Positions 1-8,450 of a DNA stretch of 43,305 nucleotides are shown one piece after another. Numbering within the stretch: position 1 is the first letter of the stretch; each line of letters begins with the position of its first letter. The position numbers and the translations under genes are program-made. Source of the DNA: Thermodesulfovibrionales bacterium (lineage in GTDB: Bacteria > Nitrospirota > Thermodesulfovibrionia > Thermodesulfovibrionales > SM23-35); NCBI GenBank assembly GCA_030019415.1, contig JASEEX010000015.1:1-43305 (forward strand), written 5' to 3'. The notes beneath the pieces are model-generated. The model saw only the letters and a list, made by a program, of their open reading frames with translations, was not told where the DNA came from and ran no database searches.

Positions 1-36
1 ATATTTTTGGACTTCCGCACTTCCGAACTTCCGCTC
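1..36. repeat. Octamer-periodic tract abutting the first CRISPR repeat
   Basis: Three near-perfect tandem copies of acttccg plus one variable base (period 8) occupy about positions 11-34. They run directly into a CRISPR repeat whose 3' half is intact and whose 5' half is lost. This resembles the 7-nt-periodic arm that truncates the CRISPR repeat at 8451. It could be the right arm of another inserted element lying mostly outside the window. It could also be an ordinary spacer, since 36 nt is spacer-sized. Confidence 0.5.
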
Positions 37-819
37 TGTCAAACTGATTTCCCAATGAAGAGGGAACTGAAAGAGATGTTGCTGGTAAAATGTCCCCCAA
101 AACAAATCCTGATGCAGTTTGATTCCCAATGAAGAGGGAACTGAAAGCTGTGGATTGCATCACAGGTGTCCACATACCTAACATGATGCAGTTGACTTCC
201 CAACGAAGAGGGAACTGAAAGTAGAATAAGGCTACGAGGAAGGCGCCAATGACAACGCCGAGATGCAGTTGACTTCCCAACGAAGAGGGAACTGAAAGAG
301 AATCAAATAGCAGGTGCCTATCACTTTCAGGAGCAAGATGCAGTTGACTTCCCAATGAAGAGGGAACTGAAAGTTTTTCCATTCAAAATTACAAAATGGG
401 TCAGCCAGTCGATGCAGTTGACTTCCCAACGAAGAGGGAACTGAAAGACTGTAATTAGCTGGTGAATCGTAGGAGCACTTGTTGCATGGGATGCAGTTTG
501 ATTCCCAACGAAGAGGGAACTGAAAGAGCCATGCAGGTTCAATGCGTCTCATTCTTCTACGACTCCGATGCAGTTGACTTCCCAACGAAGAGGGAACTGA
601 AAGGCTGTTTTCTCTCCTCGATGTTGAATTCCATAAAGACGATGCAGTTTGATTCCCAACGAAGAGGGAACTGAAAGTTTGACCTTTGTGCAACAAGGAA
701 GAAAAGATCGTAAGATGCAGTTTGATTCCCGATGAAGAGGGAACTGAAAGAGCGATTCTTTGAGCAGCTCTCGATTCCAGGTTACCTTGATGCAGTTTGA
801 TTCCCAATGAAGAGGGAAC
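37..819 (+). CRISPR. CRISPR array, 11 repeats and 10 spacers (type III-A associated)
   Basis: Repeats of 37 nt start with gatgcagtt and end with gaagagggaactgaaag. They lie at 37-73 (5' half degenerate), 111-147, 185-221, 262-298, 337-373, 411-447, 490-526, 567-603, 641-677, 714-750 and 789-819 (last 6 nt lost). Spacers are 36-42 nt and all differ. The 3' end ACTGAAAG resembles the AUUGAAAG-type 8-nt crRNA handle of type III systems, so transcription is called on the plus strand. CAG/CTG and TTCCC/GGGAA can pair within a repeat. Two repeat alleles are mixed: TTTGATTCCC (repeats 2, 7, 9, 10, 11) and TTGACTTCCC (repeats 3, 4, 5, 6, 8). The leader would lie left of the window or has been lost. 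The cas operon starts 84 nt after the last repeat. Confidence 0.97.
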
Positions 820-844
820 CTTTATATTTGAGAAAAGAAAAAGC

Positions 845-850
845 TATAAT
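845..850 (+). promoter_or_regulatory. Possible -10 box of the cas operon
   Basis: A perfect TATAAT lies between the last CRISPR repeat and cas10. The sequence 17 nt upstream (ttatat, 822-827) is a poor -35, so this is tentative. The cas10 ribosome-binding site aggagg (888-893) is 10 nt before the ATG. Confidence 0.35.
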
Positions 851-903
851 TTTTCTGCGACTTGTCGAGAACAGTAGGGCTGGCATAAGGAGGGCATTGG
901 AAG

Positions 904-3264
904 ATGCATCAAGACCAATCTATGTTTGATACAGAATATCTTGAATTAATAATCGGGAGTCTTTTCCACGACATAGGTAAATTTTGGCAGAGGGCAGAGA
1001 AGGATAATAAGGATTTGATAAGAAATATTAACGCAGAATTTGGTCTTAGAGGTATTGGAATGCCTGAGCACCAGTTCTGGAGTGCTTATTTTCTGAAAAA
1101 TATTCTTAATGAAGATGATGCTGCAAAAAGAGCAAAGAACCACCACAATCCAGATGACCCATTCGATTACCTTATAGCAATAGCGGATAAACTATCTGGA
1201 GAAGAAAGAGAGGATAGAGAAGGCAGTGAAAGGGCTGATCCATCAATGGAACCCCTTATATCAATTTTTTCGCAGATAAGGGGTATCAGGGAAGAAGCCT
1301 CTGAACCCTCTATATATTATCAACCTCTTGTGGGGGATGAGTTGAATTTAGAAACTTTGTTCCCTAAAGAGAAAAAAGAGGATGCATTTAATCAAAAAAC
1401 TTACAAGACTCTCTGGAAGGATTTTGAAAATACGATAAAGGAAACCAATTTAAGTGTATCCTACGATAAAAAACTTACAAGGCTTTATCATTTTTTAGAA
1501 GTCTTTACAACTTCCATCCCATCCCCTGCTTATTACTCCGTTGCAGACATTTCCCTTTTTGACCATTCAAAAACTACCGCAGCCATCGCTGCCTGTCTCT
1601 ACCAGCATTCAAGAAGAAAAGGGATGATAGATTTTAAAAAAATCCACTATGCTCTTGTGGCAAAATATAAAAAACAACCCTGTAATTTTTCTGAGATGCT
1701 TAATAATGAAGCTTTAACTCTTCTGGCTGGAGATATTTCAGGGATTCAAGGATTCATTTATGATATATCTTCGAAAGGGGCTGCGAAAAGTCTTAAGGGT
1801 CGCTCTCTATATCTATCCCTTCTACCTGAGATTATTTCAAAATATATTGTTAGAAAACTCTCTTTGCCTTATACAAATATCTTATTCTGTAAAGGTGGGC
1901 ATTTTTATCTTCTTTTGCCATTGTTGGATGAGGAAGAGATAAACGAGCTGCAAAGAAAAATAAATGAAATTCTATTCAATGCCCATAAGGGGACTTTCTC
2001 ACTTGTCATTGCTGGTGTCGCTCTCAACTTTAACGACTTTAGCGGTGATACATTGGGGAAGAAATGGTCAGAAGTGTTCGGCAACCTTCAACCTAAAAAG
2101 AAAACTAAATTCAAAGAGATTATGATGGAAAAGCCCAACGAGTTTTTTGGTCCTTTTGAATTTCCGGAAAAACTCTGTAAAGTGTGCCGTTCAAGAGAAA
2201 TCACCAATCTTGAAGAAGAGAAGTGCAGTTTCTGCGAAAGTTTTGAAGAATGCGGTGAAAAAGTTATAAAGAAAAACATTCTTAGAGAAAGGATTATATC
2301 AGAGACGCCTTTACCTACCTCTCCCAATGTCACCGACGTCTTTAAAGCTTTTGGATTTGATCTCGATTTCAGGGAGACCCCAGAGGTTCCAGCGGTTAAC
2401 TATGCTGTGAATGAAAGAAGCTTCTGGAAAAACGGGTGCGATGGGTTCGTATATCTCCCCAACCACACACCTTTAGAAAATGGCGACATATTGGATTTTG
2501 ACCATCTATCTGATAAGGCATCTGGGAAAAAAAGATGGACTGTGCTTAGAGGTGATGTGGATAACTTAGGATTAATATTTGGAAAAGGTCTTGAAAATAG
2601 AAGCATATCAAGAGTTGCTTCTTTGAGCAGAAATTTCAGCTTATATTTTACATTCTGGTTAAATGAGATATGCAAACAGGATAGATTTAAGGATAAAACC
2701 TATGTCATTTATGCAGGGGGAGATGATTTCTTTATTGTTGGAAGTTGGGATGTAATGCCAGGTCTTGCAATGTCTATAAATGAGGATTTTAGAAGATTCA
2801 CCTGTCAGAATGACCATATAACATTGTCCAGTGCCAACTTTATTGTTCCGTCCCAAAAGTATCCTCTCTACAAAGCTGCCGAGATTTGCGGTATAGAGCT
2901 TGATGAGAAGGCAAAGTTGGAGGATAAAAATAGCATTGCTTTTCTCGGAAAAGCTTTTACATGGGATGATTTTGAAAAAGTTTATGAGTTAAAAGAAGCA
3001 ATAATTGAGCTTGTCAAAAATCAAAAAGTCTCGAATGCTCTTATTCAAGCCATTTATTCAGGCTTTGCCGAGTTTGAAGGCTTTAAGAGAGGTGAATATC
3101 CAATCAACAGGGTATGGAGATTGATCTACAGTCTTTCAAGACTTGCCAGAAGACATAGAGTTGAAAATGAAATGGCAAGGATAGAAAAAAGATTAATACT
3201 GTCAAATTATAATCTTGAAATAGGTGGTCTATATGCTGCCAGATGGGCAGAGTTAGAGATTTGA
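904..3264 (+). CDS. cas10: Cas10/Csm1, large subunit of the type III-A (Csm) effector
   Basis: The 786-residue signature protein of a type III CRISPR complex. When crRNA pairs with a target transcript, Cas10 of this class makes cyclic oligoadenylate with its palm domain and cuts ssDNA with its HD domain. Visible here: an N-terminal HD motif (H22-D23 in LFHDIGKF); a first palm domain starting around the GDISGIQGF motif (G276-D277); a zinc ribbon with C425, C428, C441 and C444; and a second palm domain with an intact GGDD cyclase motif at 605-608 (YAGGDDFF). Both catalytic sites therefore look competent. The length is normal for Csm1. The start is supported by an aggagg site. It is the first gene of a tight cas10-csm2-3-4-5-6 operon, and a CARF protein at the operon end fits signalling by cyclic oligoadenylate. 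Confidence 0.96.
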   Translation: MHQDQSMFDTEYLELIIGSLFHDIGKFWQRAEKDNKDLIRNINAEFGLRGIGMPEHQFWSAYFLKNILNEDDAAKRAKNHHNPDDPFDYLIAIADKLSGEEREDREGSERADPSMEPLISIFSQIRGIREEASEPSIYYQPLVGDELNLETLFPKEKKEDAFNQKTYKTLWKDFENTIKETNLSVSYDKKLTRLYHFLEVFTTSIPSPAYYSVADISLFDHSKTTAAIAACLYQHSRRKGMIDFKKIHYALVAKYKKQPCNFSEMLNNEALTLLAGDISGIQGFIYDISSKGAAKSLKGRSLYLSLLPEIISKYIVRKLSLPYTNILFCKGGHFYLLLPLLDEEEINELQRKINEILFNAHKGTFSLVIAGVALNFNDFSGDTLGKKWSEVFGNLQPKKKTKFKEIMMEKPNEFFGPFEFPEKLCKVCRSREITNLEEEKCSFCESFEECGEKVIKKNILRERIISETPLPTSPNVTDVFKAFGFDLDFRETPEVPAVNYAVNERSFWKNGCDGFVYLPNHTPLENGDILDFDHLSDKASGKKRWTVLRGDVDNLGLIFGKGLENRSISRVASLSRNFSLYFTFWLNEICKQDRFKDKTYVIYAGGDDFFIVGSWDVMPGLAMSINEDFRRFTCQNDHITLSSANFIVPSQKYPLYKAAEICGIELDEKAKLEDKNSIAFLGKAFTWDDFEKVYELKEAIIELVKNQKVSNALIQAIYSGFAEFEGFKRGEYPINRVWRLIYSLSRLARRHRVENEMARIEKRLILSNYNLEIGGLYAARWAELEI

Positions 3265-3283
3265 AAAATGAAGGAGGCTTAAC

Positions 3284-3688
3284 ATGAATAAAGAAACGCA
3301 TAAAAACCCACAGTTCCAAAGAAGTCAAGAGAGAACCCGTAGCACTATGCCAACGGACGAGGAGATCGAAGTCATTCTTAGAGGCGACAGTGAAAAAATG
3401 ATTTCTCTTGCAGAATCTTTCGCTAAAGTCAATTTAGGAAGAGCATCTACAGCATCTATTAGAAAAGTTTACTCAGAAGTCAAAAGTATGAAGGAGTATG
3501 ACAAGTACAAGCTTGATTTATTGCGGGCAAAACTCGCCTACGTCTCACATAGACATAAGGATCTATCACCTCTCACCGAGTTATTAGATAAAACTATAAA
3601 AAAAGTGAAGAAAGAATCTTTTAGATACTTCCAGGACTTCTTTCAGGCGATTCTTGCTTACTTCTATAAATATGGGAAGACTACCTAA
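3284..3688 (+). CDS. csm2: Csm2, small subunit of the type III-A effector
   Basis: A 134-residue, charged, mostly helical protein. The segment from about residue 25 onward has the Csm2 pattern: an acidic start, then a helix with LAESFAK, then the STASIRKVYSEVK stretch near 55-67, which is the most recognisable Csm2 sequence. Csm2 subunits stack along the crRNA backbone opposite Csm3 and help hold the target RNA. The first 20 residues are polar and probably disordered. An aaggagg site precedes the ATG. It lies 19 nt after cas10 and 12 nt before csm3. Family assignment rests on this motif, size and gene order. Confidence 0.92.
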   Translation: MNKETHKNPQFQRSQERTRSTMPTDEEIEVILRGDSEKMISLAESFAKVNLGRASTASIRKVYSEVKSMKEYDKYKLDLLRAKLAYVSHRHKDLSPLTELLDKTIKKVKKESFRYFQDFFQAILAYFYKYGKTT

Positions 3689-3700
3689 AGGAGGTGCAAA

Positions 3701-4549
3701 ATGGCAGACATAATATTACAAGGCAAGATTATCATTACAGGCAGGATTAAGGCAGAAACAGCTCTACACGTAGGCGGTTCCAAGACAGGAATTGATATTG
3801 GCGGTGTTGAGAATACCGTTATCAAAGACCATGAAGATAAGCCCTATATCCCTGGTTCTTCACTAAAAGGAAAAATGAGATCGCTCTTGGAAAAGGCAGA
3901 GGGTCTGGCTGCTGAGGATAAAAGAGTTTGGCAAAAGAAGCCTGAAAAAGCAGATAAGAGCGATGGAATTAGCCTACATATTTGTAACGCGCCAGAGTGT
4001 GCTGTTTGCAATATCTTTGGTAGAAATAATGGCCCTTACGAAGTAGTTAAAGATGGCAGTCAATTGAATATAAACCAAACAACACCCAGCCGTCTCCTCC
4101 TCAGGGATGGAAAACTGATAGAATCCTCAATTCCAGAAGATGTCAAGGAAAACCTTGAGCTTGAATGGACAGAGGTTAAATGGGAAAACTCCATTGACCG
4201 CATCACCTCAGCCGCAAATCCAAGACAACAGGAAAGGGTTCCGAGGGGTGCGGAGTTTGAACTGGAGATGGTTTATAGCATCTATACTGAACAGGATAAG
4301 GCACGCTTCAGGAAAGTTTTAAAAGCTATACAACTTCTTGAGGATGATTATCTTGGCGGTAGCGGAAGCAGGGGATACGGAAAGATTAGCTTCAATAATA
4401 TAAAAATCTTCTGGAATACAAACAGTGATTATGAGACTGGAAATACCGATGTCTCTAAAAAGACTCCAAAAAAGGAAGGTTCTCTAAGGGATATCGCTAA
4501 AGAGATTGAAGATAACGCTAAACTAAATGCCCTGTTTGCAACTTCTTAG
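3701..4549 (+). CDS. csm3: Csm3 (Cas7 family RAMP), backbone and target-RNA-cutting subunit
   Basis: A 282-residue RAMP protein. Csm3 forms the helical backbone, measures the crRNA guide in 6-nt steps and cuts bound target RNA. Seen here: the glycine turn LHVGGS (22-27), the IPGSSLKGKMR motif (50-60), a probable zinc site with H93, C95, C100 and C103, and the C-terminal glycine-rich loop at 219-228. In characterised Csm3 proteins the cleaving Asp (D33 in Streptococcus thermophilus) sits in IGAIDSPVIKD. Here the aligned position is Glu37 (IGGVENTVIKD, codon gag). The target-cleavage site is therefore conservatively altered; whether activity remains cannot be told from sequence. An aaggagg ribosome-binding site precedes the start. 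The stop overlaps the ribosome-binding site of csm4. Confidence 0.95.
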   Translation: MADIILQGKIIITGRIKAETALHVGGSKTGIDIGGVENTVIKDHEDKPYIPGSSLKGKMRSLLEKAEGLAAEDKRVWQKKPEKADKSDGISLHICNAPECAVCNIFGRNNGPYEVVKDGSQLNINQTTPSRLLLRDGKLIESSIPEDVKENLELEWTEVKWENSIDRITSAANPRQQERVPRGAEFELEMVYSIYTEQDKARFRKVLKAIQLLEDDYLGGSGSRGYGKISFNNIKIFWNTNSDYETGNTDVSKKTPKKEGSLRDIAKEIEDNAKLNALFATS

Positions 4550-4558
4550 GAGATGCCC

Positions 4559-5524
4559 ATGAAATGTGAAATTGTCAAACTCTTCTTTAAATCCCCTCTT
4601 CATCTTGGAGAAAAAGAGGGCATAATGGAGGATTCCAATTTCATCATACATTCCGATACCCTTTTTTCAGGGTTATGCTATGCCTATCGTACTCTTTACG
4701 GAAAAGATGCCCTTGAAACTTTACTGGAGCAATTCAAGAATAATCCTCCTTTTTTGTTAAGTTCAGCCTTTCCATTTTGTAAAGAATATCTTCTCTTCCC
4801 TGTTCCTTTAAACTTTAGACCACCTGAAGAAGACTTTAAGTATTACAAAAAACTTCAATTAATCCCAAAAGAGCGATGGGAGGAAGTTTGCATTGGCAAA
4901 CCTTTAAAAAAAGATGGCTACGAGTTTGTTCAGGATAAGAAGGTATTGCTACCAACAAATGAGATAGAAGGGCTGAAAGAAAAAGATTATCCAATCTGGG
5001 AGGAAAAGGAGATACAAAGAGTCTCTCTGGATAGCATTACTTCTGCATCTAACCTTTTTAACTTTAGAGAAGTAGCCTTCAAGAAAGACAGCGGATTATT
5101 TTTCCTTCTGGACTGGAGAGATACTTCCTTTGTCAACAGGATAAAGGCAGCCATAAGACTTCTCGGAGAAGATGGAATTGGTGGAGACAGGGGGAGCGGA
5201 AAAGGTGTCTTTAATCCAGAATTTGGTGAACTGGAGATAAGTGATTTAAAAGGGGATTATTATCTACTTCTTTCTTTATTTTTTTCTTCTGAGGGCGAAA
5301 TGCAGGGTTTTGATGGTATATATAACTTCAAAGTGCGAGGAGGTTTTGTATACTCTTTTGATAATACAACAAGACGGAAGAAGTATGTCCGGATGCTTAC
5401 AGAAGGCTCGGTGATTAAAGGTAAAAGACCTGTTGGTTCTTTCGTAGATATTACCCCAGATGATTTTACAGAACATAATGTTTATCGCTACGGATATGCC
5501 TTCTCCATACCTATAGGAGGCTGA
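4559..5524 (+). CDS. csm4: Csm4 (Cas5-like RAMP), crRNA 5'-handle-binding subunit
   Basis: A 321-residue RAMP protein. Csm4 pairs with Cas10 at the foot of the complex and holds the 5' handle of the crRNA. Recognisable features are the N-terminal SPLHLGEKEG turn, the IHSDTLFSGL motif (30-39), which is typical of Csm4, and the glycine-rich loop GIGGDRGSGKG at 206-216. An in-frame ATG also exists at 4553, but it is one base from the aggag site (4548-4552). The ATG at 4559 has a normal 6-nt spacing and is preferred. The ribosome-binding site overlaps the csm3 stop codon, which suggests translational coupling. Confidence 0.94.
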   Translation: MKCEIVKLFFKSPLHLGEKEGIMEDSNFIIHSDTLFSGLCYAYRTLYGKDALETLLEQFKNNPPFLLSSAFPFCKEYLLFPVPLNFRPPEEDFKYYKKLQLIPKERWEEVCIGKPLKKDGYEFVQDKKVLLPTNEIEGLKEKDYPIWEEKEIQRVSLDSITSASNLFNFREVAFKKDSGLFFLLDWRDTSFVNRIKAAIRLLGEDGIGGDRGSGKGVFNPEFGELEISDLKGDYYLLLSLFFSSEGEMQGFDGIYNFKVRGGFVYSFDNTTRRKKYVRMLTEGSVIKGKRPVGSFVDITPDDFTEHNVYRYGYAFSIPIGG

Positions 5525-5525
5525 T

Positions 5526-6680
5526 ATGCCAAACTATAAATATGAAATAGAAGTCTTAACATCTTTACATATTGGCTCAGGAGAAAAGATTTATCCTCTG
5601 GAATATGTGATAGATAAAGAATTTATAAGGGTTAATATGGATAAACTCTTCGCTGAACCTTCTTTTCAGAGAGAAATGTTTATAAGAGAGTCAAAGAAAA
5701 GAGATTTCTATCTTGGTGCCTTTGATAAAAACAATTCTCTCAAATATCCTCTTTATAAAACTGCTATTGCTTTAAGCACAGCCAGTGAATTGACCAATAA
5801 TATTGGAACTCCAAATGCCCTTGTCTTAAACTTTATTAAGGAGGGTAAGAATTTCTATATACCAGGTTCCTCGCTTAAGGGGGCAATCAGGACAGCTATG
5901 TTGTGGAATTTTTTGCAGGAGGCAAATATTAGAAGTGAATTTGAAGGCAGCTTGAAAAAGGAACTCGCGAGGAAAAAAGACCCTAAAGAAGGGCGGAGAG
6001 TTAAAAGAGAGAGATTCTCACTCTCTTCAGAGGAGGCTATTTTAGGAAGGCCCAACTATAGCCTTTTAAAGGCTTTACATGCAGGAGATAGTGATTTTTT
6101 ATTACCTTCTTCTATATCTGTTGAGGTTTCAAGGGTGTTAAGCAAGACAGGAAATGGTTTTAAGTGGAAACAATTAGGACGAGATGGAGGAAACACGGAT
6201 AACCCAGGAGATGCTACCCCTATCTTTTTTGAAGCTGTGAAATCAGGAACCAAAATCAAAGGTAGCATTAAAATAGATGAATTTTTACTTTCAGAAGAGG
6301 TAGCAGCAGCCCTTAAACTCAGAGATATTACATTGTTAAAAGAATTGGCTAAAACTTGCAATGCCTTTGCCTATCACCATCTTGAAAAGGAATGGAATTT
6401 CTTTAAGTCCGTTGGGCTTAAGGAAATTCAGGATGAAATAGAAAGAATTAAAAAAATTTCTCTTACAGACAATGAATTTCTCTTGCACTTTGCATGGGGC
6501 AGTGGATATGAGGCAAAGGCATTAGGGAATACCATAGATAAGTCATTATTTAATGAGATAAGAAATGAATGGAATTTAGGGAAAAGGGGCATGGAATTTC
6601 CAAAGACGAGGAAAATTGTCTTTGAAGATGGAAAACCTAAAACAGTAACAGGCTGGGTAAAGTTAAAGTTGGAGACCTGA
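5526..6680 (+). CDS. csm5: Csm5 (Cas7-like RAMP), head subunit of the type III-A complex
   Basis: A 384-residue protein with two RAMP features: the HIGSG turn at 15-19 and the PGSSLKGAIR motif at 113-122, which is shared with Csm3. Csm5 caps the complex at the crRNA 3' end and is needed for crRNA 3' trimming in studied III-A systems. The middle (about 150-170) is a highly charged Lys/Arg stretch, probably a loop. The start is one base after the csm4 stop region, with aggagg 5 nt upstream. Position between csm4 and the CARF gene, length and motifs fit Csm5 well. Confidence 0.93.
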   Translation: MPNYKYEIEVLTSLHIGSGEKIYPLEYVIDKEFIRVNMDKLFAEPSFQREMFIRESKKRDFYLGAFDKNNSLKYPLYKTAIALSTASELTNNIGTPNALVLNFIKEGKNFYIPGSSLKGAIRTAMLWNFLQEANIRSEFEGSLKKELARKKDPKEGRRVKRERFSLSSEEAILGRPNYSLLKALHAGDSDFLLPSSISVEVSRVLSKTGNGFKWKQLGRDGGNTDNPGDATPIFFEAVKSGTKIKGSIKIDEFLLSEEVAAALKLRDITLLKELAKTCNAFAYHHLEKEWNFFKSVGLKEIQDEIERIKKISLTDNEFLLHFAWGSGYEAKALGNTIDKSLFNEIRNEWNLGKRGMEFPKTRKIVFEDGKPKTVTGWVKLKLET

Positions 6681-6696
6681 TGTTGGAGAAAGCACT

Positions 6697-7980
6697 GTGG
6701 AAGCAGGATTAATCATCACAGTGGGAACCACGGCTGAGCCCCTTGTTAAGGCTATTGAAGAAGCCGCGAATGAAAACATAACATTTATTTATCTCCTCTA
6801 CGGGAGACCTTTCCCCGACCAGACCCCCAATCCTTTTGATATCGCAAATGAGGTTAAAAAGAAGGCCTGTTCCTTAAACCTTAATGTTCGAACCTTTGAA
6901 ATTCAAGATCCAGAGGATTTTGGTTCCTGCCTGTCGACTACCTCGCACGCCATTAATCAAATAAATGAAAATGGCATAAGAAGGTTAGTTGTTAATTTTA
7001 CAGGTGGGACAAAGCCCATGAGCGCAGCCCTTACTCATGGTGTTTTAATAGAACCTGTAGATGCTGAAGTTGTGTTGGACTATACCGGTGGAATAGCAAG
7101 GAATGGGGCAGGAAGAGTAACCAGGGGAGCAATGAGGGTTAAGAGGCATCATGAAACAAGGATAGAGAAGATAGCGAGGGATGCCTTAAACCTCCTTAAA
7201 TACTGCCAATATTCTCAAGCCTTTTCTATTACTCGGAGCTTACCTGACTCTGGAAGATTTGGTTTCTTAAAAAGGGCAATTGAAGCTCTCGATCTATGGG
7301 ATAATTTTCATTATCAGGAATCCTCCGAACTTCTGAAAAAATTAAGACCGCAAACAGATGTCTTAACTGATGTCCCCTTACCTAAAGATATTTTGGAAGT
7401 TATCAAGAAATTGATACAGTCTTCCTTTTCTATTTCGAATGCGACTAATGCGTTATCAAGAATTCAAAATGGGGACGAGATAAAAAAGGCTTTGAAGGGA
7501 ATAAGCAAAGAAGAACTTTTTCTTGTCCCTGCCGATGCCTTAGAGAATGCTGGGAGAAGGTTTCTCGAAAAAAGATATACGGATGCAGTTTTAAGAGCGT
7601 ATAGGGCAATTGAGTCTGCTGTGCAAATAAAACTGATTTCCGTAGACATCAATCCTTGGGATTTTGATATAGAGCGAATTGGGGAGGAAAAGAGACAACA
7701 ATTTTCCGCCCTCACAGAGAATAATACTTTGACATCTAAACTTACTATATCCAGCGGGTTAAATCTCTTAAAGGTTTTTAATAAGGGGATTTCTGAGGAA
7801 TTAGAAAATACCTTGAAGGAGATTCAAGCGACAAGGAATAACAGCTACCTGGAGCATGGTTATCATAAAGTTAATAGAGAGCAAGCAGAAAGGATTATGG
7901 AAAATGCTGTCAGGTTGGTTGGAAATATTTTAGAAATAGATGTGAAACATATTATAGACCAGATTAAACATGAGTTATAG
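6697..7980 (+). CDS. csm6: Csm6-like CARF-HEPN ribonuclease (TIGR02710-type)
   Basis: A 427-residue protein. The N-terminal CARF domain (about 1-150) begins LIITVGTTAEPL and carries the ligand-site motif FTGGTKPMS (TGGTKP 102-107), expected to bind cyclic oligoadenylate made by Cas10. A helical linker follows, then a C-terminal HEPN-like domain with the R-X6-H motif R380...H387 (RNNSYLEH), the usual RNase site of the Csm6 group. It would thus be the collateral RNase of this system. The start is GTG with ggag 9 nt upstream; the ATG overlapping the csm5 stop (6680) is out of frame. It is the last gene of the operon. Its stop is followed immediately by a degenerate CRISPR repeat. Confidence 0.9.
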   Translation: MEAGLIITVGTTAEPLVKAIEEAANENITFIYLLYGRPFPDQTPNPFDIANEVKKKACSLNLNVRTFEIQDPEDFGSCLSTTSHAINQINENGIRRLVVNFTGGTKPMSAALTHGVLIEPVDAEVVLDYTGGIARNGAGRVTRGAMRVKRHHETRIEKIARDALNLLKYCQYSQAFSITRSLPDSGRFGFLKRAIEALDLWDNFHYQESSELLKKLRPQTDVLTDVPLPKDILEVIKKLIQSSFSISNATNALSRIQNGDEIKKALKGISKEELFLVPADALENAGRRFLEKRYTDAVLRAYRAIESAVQIKLISVDINPWDFDIERIGEEKRQQFSALTENNTLTSKLTISSGLNLLKVFNKGISEELENTLKEIQATRNNSYLEHGYHKVNREQAERIMENAVRLVGNILEIDVKHIIDQIKHEL

Positions 7981-8017
7981 GTATAAGTTGACTTCCCTAT
8001 GAAGAGGGAACTGAAAG
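7981..8017 (+). repeat. Solo CRISPR repeat directly after csm6
   Basis: A 37-nt segment matching the array repeat (TTGACTTCCC allele) from its sixth base, with six mismatches overall, four of them at the 5' end. It keeps gaagagggaactgaaag exactly. It has the same orientation as the main array 7 kb away, so the whole cas operon is bracketed by CRISPR repeats. Confidence 0.93.
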
Positions 8018-8450
8018 TATGAGCTAAGAGCATGGAGCCAAGAGCATAGAGTTAAATCAAAAGAAAGGATAAAGAAAGCATGTTCAGATTTGAAGAATTA
8101 GAAATATGGAAGCGGGGAATTGAGGTCATGGATAGGATCTTGGACATAGCGGATAAATTGGAAAAGAGAGGGCTATACAGATTTGCTGAGCAGATGAGGG
8201 GAGCGGGACTATCTGTTGTCAATAACATTGCAGAAGGGTCTGGTTGTGACACGAAGTTGGAGTTTAAGAAGTTTCTGGGATATTCGAGAAGGTCAATTTA
8301 TGAAGTTGTTTCAATGCTAAAAGTATTTAAACGGAGGGGTTATATAGATTCCGAAGAGGACATTGTTGCTGAATTAGAAGAACTGAGTAGAATGACGATG
8401 GGCTTTAAGAAAACTCTCTAAGCTCTTTGCTCTTTGCTCCGTGCTATATC
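8018..8450. mobile_element. Putative element: four-helix-bundle gene between inverted heptamer-periodic arms
   Basis: The left arm (8018-8052) reads in 7-nt words: tatgagc, taagagc, atggagc, caagagc, atagagt. The right arm (about 8412-8446), read on the minus strand, gives atagcac, ggagcaa, agagcaa, agagctt, agagagt. The arms are thus imperfect inverted repeats sharing the period and a g-a-g-c core. They enclose a single gene (8080-8421). The element sits between an intact CRISPR repeat end (8017) and the 3' 23 nt of another (8451-8473), as if it had replaced a spacer and the start of the next repeat. No transposase is present. Calling it mobile is inference from this placement. Confidence 0.6.
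8080..8421 (+). CDS. Four-helix-bundle protein (23S rRNA intervening-sequence / Avd-like family)
   Basis: A 113-residue helical protein with the family hallmarks: N-terminal FEELEIWKRGIEV, then LYRFAEQMRGAGLSVVNNIAEGSG (motif NNIAEG 48-53), then a basic helix around FLGYSRRSIYEV and a last helix ending in FKKTL. Family members are encoded in insertions in bacterial 23S rRNA genes. The Avd accessory protein of diversity-generating retroelements has the same fold and binds a reverse transcriptase and RNA. The molecular role of stand-alone members is not settled. Here it lies alone between heptamer-periodic inverted arms inside CRISPR repeats. An aagga site precedes the ATG. No CRISPR function should be assumed. 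Confidence 0.9.
   Translation: MFRFEELEIWKRGIEVMDRILDIADKLEKRGLYRFAEQMRGAGLSVVNNIAEGSGCDTKLEFKKFLGYSRRSIYEVVSMLKVFKRRGYIDSEEDIVAELEELSRMTMGFKKTL

Noticed and set aside
232-807. Long open frames on both strands across the CRISPR array
   Set aside because: They encode repeating peptides (SLSVPSSLGSQLH-like) produced by translating the CRISPR repeats; not genes.
8018-8450. DNA transposon with terminal inverted repeats
   Set aside because: No transposase is encoded, the arms are periodic words rather than a unique terminal sequence, and no clear target duplication is seen.
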